A stretch of 64,000 nucleotides of DNA from NCBI RefSeq assembly GCF_018614095.1, contig NZ_JAGGOY010000061.1:18506-82505 (forward strand). Reading direction: 5' to 3'. The notes under the pieces were generated by a model, which was given only the letters and a program-made list of their open reading frames with translations, was not told the DNA's origin and did no database searches. The position numbers and the translations under genes are program-made. Of the stretch, positions 50,881-61,441 are shown piece by piece. Position 1 is the first letter of the stretch, and each line of letters starts with the position of its first letter. Source of the DNA: Streptomyces sp. ISL-87. GTDB taxonomy: Bacteria; Actinomycetota; Actinomycetes; Streptomycetales; Streptomycetaceae.

Positions 50881-50954
50881 CAGGGGTGGCAGGATTCGAA
50901 CCTACGACATCTGGTTTTGGAGACCAGCGCTCTGACCAGCTGAGCTACACCCCT
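50881..50954 (-). tRNA. tRNA-Trp (anticodon CCA)
   Basis: On the minus strand the acceptor AGGGGTG pairs with CACCCCT, D arm GCTCAGCTGGTCAGAGC, anticodon stem CTGGT/ACCAG with loop CTCCAAA giving anticodon CCA, and T arm with GGTTCGAATCC. CCA end not encoded. Integrase-type duplications of its 3' end are not visible in this window. Confidence 0.95.
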
Positions 50955-51113
50955 TCGGCGAGACCAACGATGACACGACTCGGCCCGAAGATCCACTGAT
51001 TTCGTGGTTCAACTGGGTGGAATTCAGCAGGTGAGACGATCACCAGCCACTGGCGCCACCGCGGCGCGCGGAGGATCGTGGGCAGCGTGACCCCTGGAGC
51101 GGGAGGTTCCGCC

Positions 51114-51674
51114 ATGCGATCTCTCCGGATCCGCCTCGAAGCCCGCGCCCGCATCGGCAGCCGCATCGGCATTCGCATCGGCAGCCGCGTCCGCGGCCCC
51201 CTCGCGGGCCTCGCGCTCCTCGCGCCGCTCACGCTCGTCGCCCCCGTCGCCCCCGCCCTGGCGGCAGCCACCCCCACCCCGCCCGTCGAGACCGTCTCCC
51301 TCGCGGGCAATCAGCCGGGCGAGCGTCTCGACGTCACACTGGTGCAGGTGGTCGACCCCGCGAGCCCCGCGCCCGACGCCTCCGACCGGCTGGTCTCCGT
51401 ACAACTGCGCCTGGAGAACACCGGGACCGCGATATACAAGGACTCCCCCGCGCCCGCCGCACACCTCCTGGACACCGAGGGGCAGCGGTTCACCGGCCTG
51501 AACGCCGCCGTCCCGGCAGGGGCGGCCTTCCCCGACACCGTCACCCTCTACCCCGGCGGCACGGCGCTCGGCTTCGTCACCTTCCGGATCCCCAAGGACG
51601 CCGGCCTCGCCGCCGTCCAGTTCGCGCTGAACGGCGGCCTCGCCGACGACGTCGGCCAGTGGAGCCTGCCGTAG
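51114..51674 (+). CDS. Secreted DUF4352-like protein
   Basis: 186 aa. N-terminal positively charged repeat (IGSRIGIRIGSRVRG) then a hydrophobic signal core (LAGLALLAPLTLVAPVAPAL) ending near ALAA. The mature part is an Ig-like beta domain: LVSVQLRLENTGTAIYKDSP and VTLYPGGTALGFVTFRIPKD, the Telokin-like pattern of DUF4352. ATG with GGGAGG at proper distance. Function unknown; secreted. Confidence 0.8.
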   Translation: MRSLRIRLEARARIGSRIGIRIGSRVRGPLAGLALLAPLTLVAPVAPALAAATPTPPVETVSLAGNQPGERLDVTLVQVVDPASPAPDASDRLVSVQLRLENTGTAIYKDSPAPAAHLLDTEGQRFTGLNAAVPAGAAFPDTVTLYPGGTALGFVTFRIPKDAGLAAVQFALNGGLADDVGQWSLP

Positions 51675-53489
<1,815 letters not shown>

Positions 53490-53554
53490 ACATCCAGGCC
53501 GAAGCCGGGGCCGCCCGGGCTGATAGAGCCGAGCAGGCCCCGGACCACCTCACT

Positions 53555-54034
53555 TCAATGCCCGGGAAGTACGCACACGCTGTCGAGGCCGAGCACATGG
53601 TTGAGCCGGCCGAAGGCCAGCCAGGAGCCGATGCTCATGGTCAGCTCCACGATCTCCAGCTGGCTGTAGTGCGCGGTCATCCGGTCCCAGAACTCCTCGT
53701 CGAGGCCGTGGTGATCGAGGGTGTACCGCTCGGCGTACTCGGCGGCCAGCCGGGTGCGGTCGTCGAAGGCCTCGGTGGTGCGCCATTCGGTGACCGCCTC
53801 GGAGAACTCCTCCTCGACCTTCTCCCCGTCCCGTTCGGTGCGCCAGTCGAGGCAGAAGACGCAGCCGTTGATCTGCGCGACCCGCAGCCGTGCGGCCTCG
53901 AACTCGCGCAGCCCCAAGGTGGTGTGGGCGTACACCGACAGCGAGAAGTTGGCGGCGGCCATCCCGATGCCGGGGACCATGTCTCCCCACACATACTCGA
54001 TCGGGTGCTGGCCCTCAGGAATGTCGATCTTCAT
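53555..54034 (-). CDS. AhpD-like carboxymuconolactone decarboxylase family protein
   Basis: 159 aa; QINGCVFCLDWRTERDGEKV carries the CxxC pair of AhpD-type peroxidase-like disulfide enzymes, with TMSIGSWLAFGRLNHVLGLD near the end containing the conserved His. AAGGAAGC precedes the ATG. The ATG overlaps the upstream dehydrogenase stop (ATGA), so the two are coupled. Probably an antioxidant or decarboxylase protein; the substrate is unknown. Confidence 0.85.
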   Translation of the reverse strand: MKIDIPEGQHPIEYVWGDMVPGIGMAAANFSLSVYAHTTLGLREFEAARLRVAQINGCVFCLDWRTERDGEKVEEEFSEAVTEWRTTEAFDDRTRLAAEYAERYTLDHHGLDEEFWDRMTAHYSQLEIVELTMSIGSWLAFGRLNHVLGLDSVCVLPGH

Positions 54035-55110
54035 GGCTGCTTCCTTCCGAGTTTGCCGACTGCGGGACGCAGCGGGATGTCGAGTGCGTCGTAGATTCCG
54101 GGCTCCGCCTCCATGAGCCAGTCGATGGCGCTCACCAGCCGGCCGACCGCCGTGGCGTTCCCGCCCGCCGAGCGGTTCTCGCCCTCGTCGGTGGCCTCGA
54201 CCGTGACCTCGATGCGCGGGCGGCCCTCGATGACCACCCGGTGCGCCCCCGCCCCGTCGGGCGGCGTGGGCCAGTCCGGTGCGCAGGACGGGTGGATACG
54301 GGTGACGTGTTCGATGACGATGCGGGGTTCGCCCTCGACGATGCCCTGCACCTCGAAACGGATCGCGCCCTGGGAGCCGGCCTCGAACTCGCCCATCGTC
54401 CGGGTGGTCACCGTGGTGTCGAGCGCGCGGCGGTCCACGGTCTCGCGGATCTCGTCGAGCTCGACGCCGAGGGCCCGGGCCATGAGCCGTATCTGCCCGC
54501 CCCACACCATGGTGGGGATCGAGGGCAGGAGCATCATCGGCTCGTAGTCCATGGGCTGGCCCATGCCGACCAGGTACCGGACCGAGTCGGGCTGGTCGTA
54601 GGTGGAGTAGTCGAAGATCTCCTGGCAGCGGATCGCGTCGACGGTGGTGCCGAGTCCGCTGATCAGCAGCGGCAGTACGTCGTTGCCCCAGCCCGGGTCC
54701 ACACCGGAGGCGAAGAGCGAGCCGCCGCCCGCCGCGATCGCGGCCAGTACCGGATCGCGGAATTCCGGCGGGGCGTTGCGCTGGTCGTAGAGCGGGTAGA
54801 GGGCGGGGCTGACGACGACCGCGCCCGCCCGGATGGCCTTGGCGATGTCGGCGAGGGCGTCGTCGGGGCGGATGTCGCCGGATGCGGCGTACACCACGGC
54901 GTCGGGACCGGCGGCCAGCACGGCGTCGATGCCGTCGGTCGCCGCTACCCCCAACGCGTGGTCGAGCCCGGCGAGTTCGCCCGCGTCGCGGCCCACCTTG
55001 GCGGGGTTGTGTACGAGTACTGCCGTGAGTTCGAGTGCCGGGTGGGCCTCGACGGCGCGGATCGCCGCACGGCCGACGTTCCCGGTACCCCAGACCACCG
55101 TGGAAATCAT
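54031..55110 (-). CDS. Dihydrodipicolinate-reductase-like NAD(P)-dependent dehydrogenase
   Basis: 359 aa, N-terminal Rossmann fold STVVWGTGNVGRAAIRAVEA, then VLVHNPAKVGRDAGELAGLD, and a C-terminal dimerisation half (GVDPGWGNDVLPLLISGLGT). This is the actinobacterial family related to diaminopentanoate or amine dehydrogenases. No Shine-Dalgarno precedes the ATG at 55110, so a leaderless start is possible. Followed by the coupled AhpD-like gene. Substrate unknown. Confidence 0.85.
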   Translation of the reverse strand: MISTVVWGTGNVGRAAIRAVEAHPALELTAVLVHNPAKVGRDAGELAGLDHALGVAATDGIDAVLAAGPDAVVYAASGDIRPDDALADIAKAIRAGAVVVSPALYPLYDQRNAPPEFRDPVLAAIAAGGGSLFASGVDPGWGNDVLPLLISGLGTTVDAIRCQEIFDYSTYDQPDSVRYLVGMGQPMDYEPMMLLPSIPTMVWGGQIRLMARALGVELDEIRETVDRRALDTTVTTRTMGEFEAGSQGAIRFEVQGIVEGEPRIVIEHVTRIHPSCAPDWPTPPDGAGAHRVVIEGRPRIEVTVEATDEGENRSAGGNATAVGRLVSAIDWLMEAEPGIYDALDIPLRPAVGKLGRKQP

Positions 55111-55238
55111 GCGCGGAGGGTAGCCACAGCACCCAGAGGTGCCCAGTGCCGTGACCGATGAATTTCGGTCGGGCCGACGCCGCCGGGCCGCGGATTCCGG
55201 CCCGGCCCGGCGGCGCCCCACCACGTACGCTCCCCGTC

Positions 55239-55557
55239 ATGAGGAACTCGACGGTGCGGGCGGTCAACAGGCTTACCAGCAGCTGGGCCGGCCGGGCGGT
55301 GACCGGCGCCGAAGGCACGGTCCTCACGGCGGCCGGGGTCTGGCCGCTGCTCGCCCTCCTGGCGGACGGCGCGGGCGGCCCGGCCCGGGCGGAGCTGGAG
55401 GAGGCCCTGTCCGTCGCGCCGAGGTCTCGTTCCTGCGGCCTTTCGGCTTCCTCTGCGTCCACCGGACATCGAGGCTGGTGCTCGCCGCGGGCTGGGTCGC
55501 CGACCCCCTCCCCCGTGCCGACGGGGACGAGGACCCGGATACCTTCTCCGAATGACT
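55239..55557 (+). pseudogene. Serpin with internal deletion
   Basis: Starts VRAVNRLTSSWAG and runs VWPLLALLADGAGGPARAEL, the N terminus of Streptomyces serpins, for about 60 residues. In another frame, after about 55425, FLRPFGFLCVHRTSRLVLAA and GWV give the family's C terminus. The roughly 250 residues between (including most of the inhibitory fold) are missing. The remaining frame does not join cleanly, so the gene is dead. It is followed by an aldo/keto reductase starting just before its end. Confidence 0.65.
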
Positions 55558-56436
55558 TCAAAGACGATCACCGCGGAAGCGTCCGGCACCTGGCGACTGG
55601 GTGACCTCACCGTCAACCGCCTCGGCTTCGGCGCGATGCGCCTGACGCACCTCGCCGACGGCTCACCCAGCGACCGCGAGCGCGTGACCGGGTTGCTGCG
55701 GCGGGCCGTTGAGCTGGGGGTCAACCACATCGACACCGCCTCCTTCTACTTCTCCCCGCTGCGCTCCGCCAACGAGCTGATCAATCGCGCCCTCGCCCCG
55801 TACGCCGACGAGCTCGTCATCACCACCAAGGTCGGGCCGGGCCGTGGCCCCGACGGGGACTGGTGGTGGGCCGAGCCCGGGCAGCTGCGCGGGCAGGTCG
55901 AGGAGAATCTGCGCCAGCTCGGCCGGGACCACCTGGACGTGGTCAACCTCCGCGTCAAGCGGCGGGAGACCACCGGGTCGATCGCTGAGCACTTCGGGGC
56001 GCTCGCCGAACTGCGTACCGCCGGGCTGATCCGGCACCTCGGCATCTCCAACGCCCGCCCCGACCACCTCGCCGAGGCCCAGGCAATCGCGCCCGTGGTG
56101 TGTGTGCAGAACCCGTACGGAATCGGCTCGCCGGCCGAGGACCACGCCTTCCTGGACGCGTGCGGCGAACAGGGCGTGGCCTTCGTGCCGTTCTACGCCA
56201 TCGCCGGCGCCGGCAAGGAGGCCGGAGTGACCGAGGAGGACAGCGCGGAGGTCCGCGAGGTGGCCAAGGCCCACGGGGTGTCATCCGCCCAGCTGCGCCT
56301 GGCCTGGACGCTGAGCCGCGGCTCGCACGTGCTGGCCATCCCCGGCACCGGGAACCCGCACCACCTGGTCGAGAACATCGCCGTCGGGGCGCTGCGCCTT
56401 TCGCCGGAGGAGATCGCCCTGCTCGAAGCGGCGTAG
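55552..56436 (+). CDS. Aldo/keto reductase
   Basis: 294 aa NAD(P)H oxidoreductase: RLGFGAMRLTHLADGSP, NHIDTASFYFSPLRSANELI (Asp, Tyr), ELVITTKVGPGRGPDG (Lys), HLDVVNLRVKRRETTGS where the usual active-site His is replaced (NLRVK), and IPGTGNPHHLVENIAVGALR. Absence of the usual His places it in a divergent AKR subgroup. The start at 55552 overlaps the tail of the serpin remnant; weak Shine-Dalgarno. Confidence 0.87.
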   Translation: MTSKTITAEASGTWRLGDLTVNRLGFGAMRLTHLADGSPSDRERVTGLLRRAVELGVNHIDTASFYFSPLRSANELINRALAPYADELVITTKVGPGRGPDGDWWWAEPGQLRGQVEENLRQLGRDHLDVVNLRVKRRETTGSIAEHFGALAELRTAGLIRHLGISNARPDHLAEAQAIAPVVCVQNPYGIGSPAEDHAFLDACGEQGVAFVPFYAIAGAGKEAGVTEEDSAEVREVAKAHGVSSAQLRLAWTLSRGSHVLAIPGTGNPHHLVENIAVGALRLSPEEIALLEAA

Positions 56437-56616
56437 GCCGGGGTGGCACGGGGCTGTTCGCTCCCGCGTGCCTCAGCTGGACGGCGGTCCGCCGCGTGCG
56501 GTGGCGCTCCGGTGGGCGGCGGCCAGGGCTTTTTGTGAGAGGGGGCCGACGGGGTCCCGCGCCGGGATGACGGCACGGGGCCCCGTAAAAGGTGGAGTCC
56601 GCCCGGGCTCGCCGGT

Positions 56617-56859
56617 TCAGCCGCGGGGCGCGGCACCCGCCAGGAAGCCGGACCGGCCGCCCGACCCGCCCGCCGACCCGCCCGAGCCGCCCGAGCCGCC
56701 CGAGCCGCCCGAGCCGCGTCGGCGACCCGCCGCCAGCCCGGCGAGCAGCACCAGCCCCACCCCCACGACCACCGCGGCGGCCAGCGCCCCGGCGGCGCCC
56801 AGTGTCACCCCGTCGGGCGAGGTCAGCGCCTGCCCGCGCAGCGCCTGCCAGGTGACCAT
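56617..56859 (-). CDS. Small membrane protein with Gly/Ser tail
   Basis: 80 aa: VTWQALRGQALTSPDGVTLG then membrane helix AAGALAAAVVVGVGLVLLAG, then a GSGGSG repeat tail. No known family. Between 56437 and 56616 there is no gene; 56617-57017 contains only this and the small rightward ORF. Confidence 0.4.
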   Translation of the reverse strand: MVTWQALRGQALTSPDGVTLGAAGALAAAVVVGVGLVLLAGLAAGRRRGSGGSGGSGGSGGSAGGSGGRSGFLAGAAPRG

Positions 56860-56861
56860 AC

Positions 56862-57017
56862 GTGGCACACCGGAATCGGCCCGAGGACCTGGTCGAGCGG
56901 GTGGTGGTGGGCACCGTACTGGGGGATGCGATGCTCGCCGGGCTCAGGCGGCTCGCCCAGGTGGACGCGTCCGCGCGGCACTATCCCGCGGAGGCGGCGG
57001 AATCTCCTTCCCGATAA
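56862..57017 (+). CDS. Small hypothetical protein (51 aa)
   Basis: Reads MAHRNRPEDLVERVVVGTVL and ends SARHYPAEAAESPSR. High G/C third positions and a well-formed helix suggest a real peptide. GTG start with aggtga upstream; its TAA stop is embedded in the CCCGATAA palindrome upstream of the sigma-CAP gene. No family recognised; could be a 3' remnant of a longer gene. Confidence 0.4.
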   Translation: MAHRNRPEDLVERVVVGTVLGDAMLAGLRRLAQVDASARHYPAEAAESPSR

Positions 57018-57028
57018 GTGTTATCGGG
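57010..57028. promoter_or_regulatory. Palindrome CCCGATAA-gtg-TTATCGGG
   Basis: Perfect 8-bp arms separated by 3 nt, overlapping the small ORF stop and 66 bp before the sigma-CAP start. It could be an operator of that gene or a short terminator. No match to a known site from memory. Confidence 0.45.
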
Positions 57029-57093
57029 GCACCCCTCGACGGTCTCCCAGTTATTGGGCATCATCGACCGCCGGTACGGACAGGGAACATCAC

Positions 57094-58806
57094 ATGAGTA
57101 CACAGCACACGGCAGCGCTGGTGGCAGCGGCCCGCGCGGGCGATCCCCGCGCGCAGGACGCCCTGGTCAGCGCCTATCTGCCGCTCGTCTACAACATCGT
57201 CGGGCGGGCCCTGAACGGCTCGTGCGACGTGGACGACGTCGTGCAGGACACCATGCTGCGTGCGCTCGACGGGCTGGGCGGCCTGCGTGCGGACGAGAGC
57301 TTCCGCTCATGGCTGGTGGCCATCGCCATGAACCGGATACGGGCGCACTGGCAGGCCCGGCAGACCGGCCCCGGCCAGAGCGGCCTGGAGGAGGCCGGCG
57401 ACCTCGCGGACCCGGGGGCCGACTTCGTCGACCTGACCGTCGCACGGCTCAGCCTGGCGGGGCAGCGGCGCGAGACGGCCCGCGCCACGCGCTGGCTGGA
57501 GCCGGACGACCGGGCGCTGCTGTCGCTGTGGTGGCTGGAGTGCGCCGGGGAACTGACCCGCGCCGAGATGGCCGCGGCGCTGGAGCTGTCGCCGCAGCAC
57601 GCGGCGGTCCGGGTGCAGCGGATGAAGGCGCAGTTGGAGTCGGCCCGGGTGGTCGAGCGGGCGCTGGACGCGCAGCCGCCGTGCGAGGGGCTGCGGGCGT
57701 TGACGGCGGGCTGGGACGGGCTGCCGTCGGCGCTGTGGCGCAAGCGAATAGCCCGGCACGCGCGTGAGTGCCTGCGGTGCTCCGGGCTGTGGAGCGGGCT
57801 GGTTCCGGCGGAAGGGCTGCTGGCCGGGCTGGCCCTGGTGCCGGTCGGGGCGGCCCTGCTGGCAGGCATACGGTCCGCCGCGGCGGGCGGCGGTCTCGTC
57901 TCCGCCGGCGCGCAGCTGCACGCGGCGGGCGGCGGCGTCCCCGCCGGCGCGGAGCTGCACGAGGCGGCCACCCAGCTCACCCCGGTCGTGTCCGGGCCGG
58001 GCCGGGCGGCCAGGCGGCGCGCGGGCGATCAGGGCGCCGATCAGAAGGTCACCCTCGTCGGCGGCCGCGGCGCGCTCCGCAAGCGGCGCCAGAACCGCCG
58101 TCGGGTCATCGGCGGCGCGGTGCTCGCCGCCTGCGTCACGGGTGGCGGCCTGGTCTACCTCGGCACTCTGCCCGGCTCCGGTGACTCCCAGGCGGACGGC
58201 GGCGCGTCCGCCTCCCCGCTGGCCGCGCTCGCGGCGCCCGCCTCCGCGCTCCCCTCGGGCTCCCCCTCCCCCTCCGCGTCGCCGTCGGCCTCGGCCTCCC
58301 CCTCCCCGTCGGCCTCCCCCTCGCCGAGCCCGTCGAGCGCCAGCCCGACCCCGACCCGCTCGCGGACCCCCAGCAAGTCCCCGACGCCGCGGGCCTCCGC
58401 GCCGGCCCCGGCGCCCGCTCCGCAGGGTGACGCGGCCAAGGTGGTCGCCCTGGTCAACTCCGAGCGGGCAGCGGCCGGCTGCGGGCCGCTCAAGGAGGAC
58501 TCGCAGCTCCGTACGGCCTCCCAGGGACACTCCGACGACATGGCGAAGCGGGACTTCTTCTCGCACACCAACCCCGACGGGGCCGATCCGGGCCAGCGGA
58601 CGACCGCCGCCGGGTACCGCTGGTCGACGTACGGGGAGAACATCGCGAAGGGGCAGCAGAGCCCGGAGTCGGTCATGGACGCCTGGATGAAGAGCCCGGG
58701 GCACCGCGCGAACATACTCAACTGCTCGTTCAAGGAGATCGGCGTGGGTATCCACCAGGGCGCGGGCGGCCCGTGGTGGACGCAGAACTTCGGCGCCCGG
58801 ATGTAG
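57094..58806 (+). CDS. Sigma factor fused to a zinc-finger, membrane helix and CAP domain
   Basis: 570 aa. Residues 1-190: ECF-type sigma factor with region 2 (VDDVVQDTMLRALDGLGGLR, FRSWLVAIAMNRIRAHWQ) and region 4 (LELSPQHAAVRVQRMKAQLE). Then HARECLRC (H222, C226, C229), the HxxxCxxC signature of zinc-binding anti-sigma domains. Two hydrophobic segments follow near 238-260 and 338-357, then a Ser/Pro/Thr-rich linker (400-440) and an extracellular SCP/CAP domain (VVALVNSERAAAGCGPLKED; YGENIAKGQQSPESVM; PGHRANILNCSFKEIGVGIH). So one chain links a cell-surface domain to transcription, with an in-cis anti-sigma-like module. Ligand unknown. Confidence 0.88.
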   Translation: MSTQHTAALVAAARAGDPRAQDALVSAYLPLVYNIVGRALNGSCDVDDVVQDTMLRALDGLGGLRADESFRSWLVAIAMNRIRAHWQARQTGPGQSGLEEAGDLADPGADFVDLTVARLSLAGQRRETARATRWLEPDDRALLSLWWLECAGELTRAEMAAALELSPQHAAVRVQRMKAQLESARVVERALDAQPPCEGLRALTAGWDGLPSALWRKRIARHARECLRCSGLWSGLVPAEGLLAGLALVPVGAALLAGIRSAAAGGGLVSAGAQLHAAGGGVPAGAELHEAATQLTPVVSGPGRAARRRAGDQGADQKVTLVGGRGALRKRRQNRRRVIGGAVLAACVTGGGLVYLGTLPGSGDSQADGGASASPLAALAAPASALPSGSPSPSASPSASASPSPSASPSPSPSSASPTPTRSRTPSKSPTPRASAPAPAPAPQGDAAKVVALVNSERAAAGCGPLKEDSQLRTASQGHSDDMAKRDFFSHTNPDGADPGQRTTAAGYRWSTYGENIAKGQQSPESVMDAWMKSPGHRANILNCSFKEIGVGIHQGAGGPWWTQNFGARM

Positions 58807-58949
58807 GCGCCGGGGTGTAGGCGCCCGGATGTGATGGCGGCCCGCTCGCACCGCGCCACGCCGCTCGTGGAGGCGGTGAATGTCTCAGAAACGGGGCAGG
58901 ATGGAGACTGGAGCCGAACGGGCTGATCAGAGCGGGCGGAGCGAGACAG

Positions 58950-61415
58950 ATGGCGAAGAAGGAGCTCCGTCCACATCAGCGCGAGGCCGTCGACGCCGTC
59001 GTACGGGCGCTGGAGCTGCCCGCTGGGGGCCGGGTGCCCCGGGCGGGGCTGCGGACGCAGGTCATCATGGCCACCGGCTCAGGGAAGTCCCTCGTCGCCG
59101 TCCGCTCGGCCGAGGAGTTGCGGGCCCGCCGGGTGCTGGTCCTGGTGCCCTCCCTGGACCTGCTCGTCCAGACCGTCGCGGCCTGGCGGGAGGGCGGCCG
59201 GACCGGGCGGGCGCTCGCCGTGTGCTCCCTGCGCGGCGCGGACGCGGGGGTTCCCACCACCACCGATCCGGCCGAGCTGACCCGCTGGGCCGGCCGGCCG
59301 GAGGACCGGGTGACCGTGTTCGCGACGTACGCCTCGCTGGGCCTGGGCACCATCGAGCGGGCGCACCTCGCCGGGCTGCCCGGCTGGGACCTGATCGTGG
59401 TCGACGAGGCGCACCGCACCTCGGGGCGGATCGGCAAACCCTGGGCCGTGGTGCACGACAACGCCCGGATCCCGGCCGTCCGGCGGCTGTACATGACGGC
59501 GACTCCCCGGGTGTGGCAGGACGGCGAGGAGGGCGAGGGCGCCGAGGAGGGCGGCCGCAAGGGGCGGGGCGAGCTCGTCGCGTCCATGGAGGACGATCCG
59601 GACGGCCCGTTCGGCGCGCGCTGCCACACCCTGTCCCTGTCCGAGGCCATCGACCGGGGGATCTGTGCGCCGTACCGGGTGGTCTGCGTGGACGTCACGG
59701 ATCCGGAGTTCCAGGCGGCCGTCCTGCTGGGCCGCGAGGGGCGCTCCGACGCAGTACGCGGAAGCCGGCTCGCGGCGCTCCAGACGGCGCTGGTGAAGGC
59801 GGCCGCGGACCAGGGGTTCCGGCGGACGCTGGTCTTCCACCACCTGACCAAGGAGGCCGAGGCCTTCGCCGCCGGACTCCCGGCGGTGGCGGAACGACTG
59901 CGCACCGCGAGCCGGGACACGCGCCGCGACAAGAGCCGGGCCGCCGGCGGCGCCGCGAGCCGCGCGCCCCAGCATCCCCCGCAGCCGGCGTACCCACGCA
60001 CCGTCTGGGCCGACTGGCTGTGCGGGCAGCACACGGCGGCGCACCGCCGTCGGGTGCTGGACGACTTCGCGGCCGACGGCATCGCCGAGAAGGCCTTCCT
60101 GGGCAGTGTCCGCGTCCTGGGCGAGGGCGTGGACACCAAGGAATGCGACTCCGTCTACTGGGCGGACGTACGGGGGTCCATGCCCGACCTGGTGCAGGCG
60201 GTGGGCCGCGCGCTCCGGATCCGTCCCGGGGAGGGGAAGGTGGCCTCGCTGGTGGTGCCGGTGCTGCTGGGGCCGGGTGAGACGCCGGAGTCGATGCTGA
60301 CCTCGCGGGCGTACGGAAACCTCGCGCGGCTGCTGGAGGCGCTGCGCGCGCACGACACCCGGCTCGTCGAGGCCCTGGCGCAGCCGCAGACGCCGAGCCG
60401 CCCGGCGGCGGCCCCGGGGCCCTCCGGCGCCGCGGCCCTGCTGAGCTTCTCCACCCCGCGTGATCCGGCGCTGCTCGCGGCGTTCATCCGGCTCCGCGTG
60501 CTGAATCCGGAGCAGGAGCACTGGCGGCGCGGGGTCGAGGCCGCCCGGATCTACGCCGCCTCGGCGGGGGACCTGAAGGTGCCGTTCGCCTACAAGGTGC
60601 CTTCGGGCGGCGAGGAGTGGCCGCCCGGGCTGGCCGGGTTCCCGCTCGGCCAGTGGATCGCGGACGCCCGGCGCACGCACCGCCGGGGCGCCCTCGGCCG
60701 GGAGCGGGCTCCGGAGCTGGACGGACTCGGCATGGTGTGGAGCCACTTCGACGTGGCCTTCGAGGATGGGCTCGAGGCCGCCCGCGGCTGGGCGGCGGAG
60801 CACGGTCACCTGCTGCCCCCGGTGGACGCCACCTGGAACGGCGCGCCGGTCGGGGTCTGGGTCAAGAACAACCGGGCCGCGGCGCGGCGCGAGGGGCCGG
60901 GGGCGCTGCCGGAGGAGCGCCGGGAGGCCCTGGAGGAGATCGACGCCTCCTGGTGTCCGGCCTGGGCGATCTCCTGGCAGCGCGCCTTCCACCTGACCCG
61001 GGTACACCTGGACGCGGGCGGCCGGCTCCCCCTCGGCCCGGGCGAGGTCGTGGTCCAGGGCGAGGACCTGGGCCTGTGGGTCCGTACCCAGCGGCTGTCC
61101 TGGGAGCGGCTGTCCTGGTCCCAGCGCTGGCTGCTGGAGCACACCCTCGGAGTGACCCCGGCGACCGACGCGGAACGCCCGCCACCGCGCCGCAGCCATG
61201 CCACCGCGTGGGCGGAGCACCTCGAGGCGGCCCACCGGTTCCACGAGCGCGAGCGGCACCTGCGGGTTCCCCGAACCCACGTGGAGCGGGTCGGCGACCG
61301 GGAGTTCCGCCTGGGCTCGTGGATCGCCAACCAGCGCTCCCGCGCCGACGCCCTCACCCCGGAGCGCGTCGCGGCGCTGTCGGCCCTGGGCATGAGCTGG
61401 TCGGCGTCCGCCTGA
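58950..61415 (+). CDS. SF2 DEAH helicase with helicase-associated (HA) repeats
   Basis: 821 aa. Seen: motif I MATGSGKS, DEAH box VVDEAHRTSGRI, motif III MTATPRVW, and motif VI VQAVGRALRIRPGEGK. Residues 500-821 contain about four helicase-associated domains (e.g. WRRGVEAARIYAASAGDLKV; AWAEHLEAAHRFHERERHLR), typical of Streptomyces HA helicases. ATP-driven translocase on nucleic acid; role unknown, possibly plasmid- or phage-linked. The start has GGAGCGAG just upstream. It is next to the sigma-CAP gene but there is no operon signal. Confidence 0.88.
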   Translation: MAKKELRPHQREAVDAVVRALELPAGGRVPRAGLRTQVIMATGSGKSLVAVRSAEELRARRVLVLVPSLDLLVQTVAAWREGGRTGRALAVCSLRGADAGVPTTTDPAELTRWAGRPEDRVTVFATYASLGLGTIERAHLAGLPGWDLIVVDEAHRTSGRIGKPWAVVHDNARIPAVRRLYMTATPRVWQDGEEGEGAEEGGRKGRGELVASMEDDPDGPFGARCHTLSLSEAIDRGICAPYRVVCVDVTDPEFQAAVLLGREGRSDAVRGSRLAALQTALVKAAADQGFRRTLVFHHLTKEAEAFAAGLPAVAERLRTASRDTRRDKSRAAGGAASRAPQHPPQPAYPRTVWADWLCGQHTAAHRRRVLDDFAADGIAEKAFLGSVRVLGEGVDTKECDSVYWADVRGSMPDLVQAVGRALRIRPGEGKVASLVVPVLLGPGETPESMLTSRAYGNLARLLEALRAHDTRLVEALAQPQTPSRPAAAPGPSGAAALLSFSTPRDPALLAAFIRLRVLNPEQEHWRRGVEAARIYAASAGDLKVPFAYKVPSGGEEWPPGLAGFPLGQWIADARRTHRRGALGRERAPELDGLGMVWSHFDVAFEDGLEAARGWAAEHGHLLPPVDATWNGAPVGVWVKNNRAAARREGPGALPEERREALEEIDASWCPAWAISWQRAFHLTRVHLDAGGRLPLGPGEVVVQGEDLGLWVRTQRLSWERLSWSQRWLLEHTLGVTPATDAERPPPRRSHATAWAEHLEAAHRFHERERHLRVPRTHVERVGDREFRLGSWIANQRSRADALTPERVAALSALGMSWSASA

Positions 61416-61441
61416 CCGGTCAGCGGTGGAAGCCTTACCGG

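Noticed and set aside
50881-50954. Integrated prophage or ICE at tRNA-Trp
   Set aside because: No integrase and no direct repeat of the tRNA 3' end in the window.
57018-57093. Earlier start of the sigma-CAP gene
   Set aside because: Upstream frame is not sigma-like; ATG 57094 begins region 2-adjacent sequence as expected.
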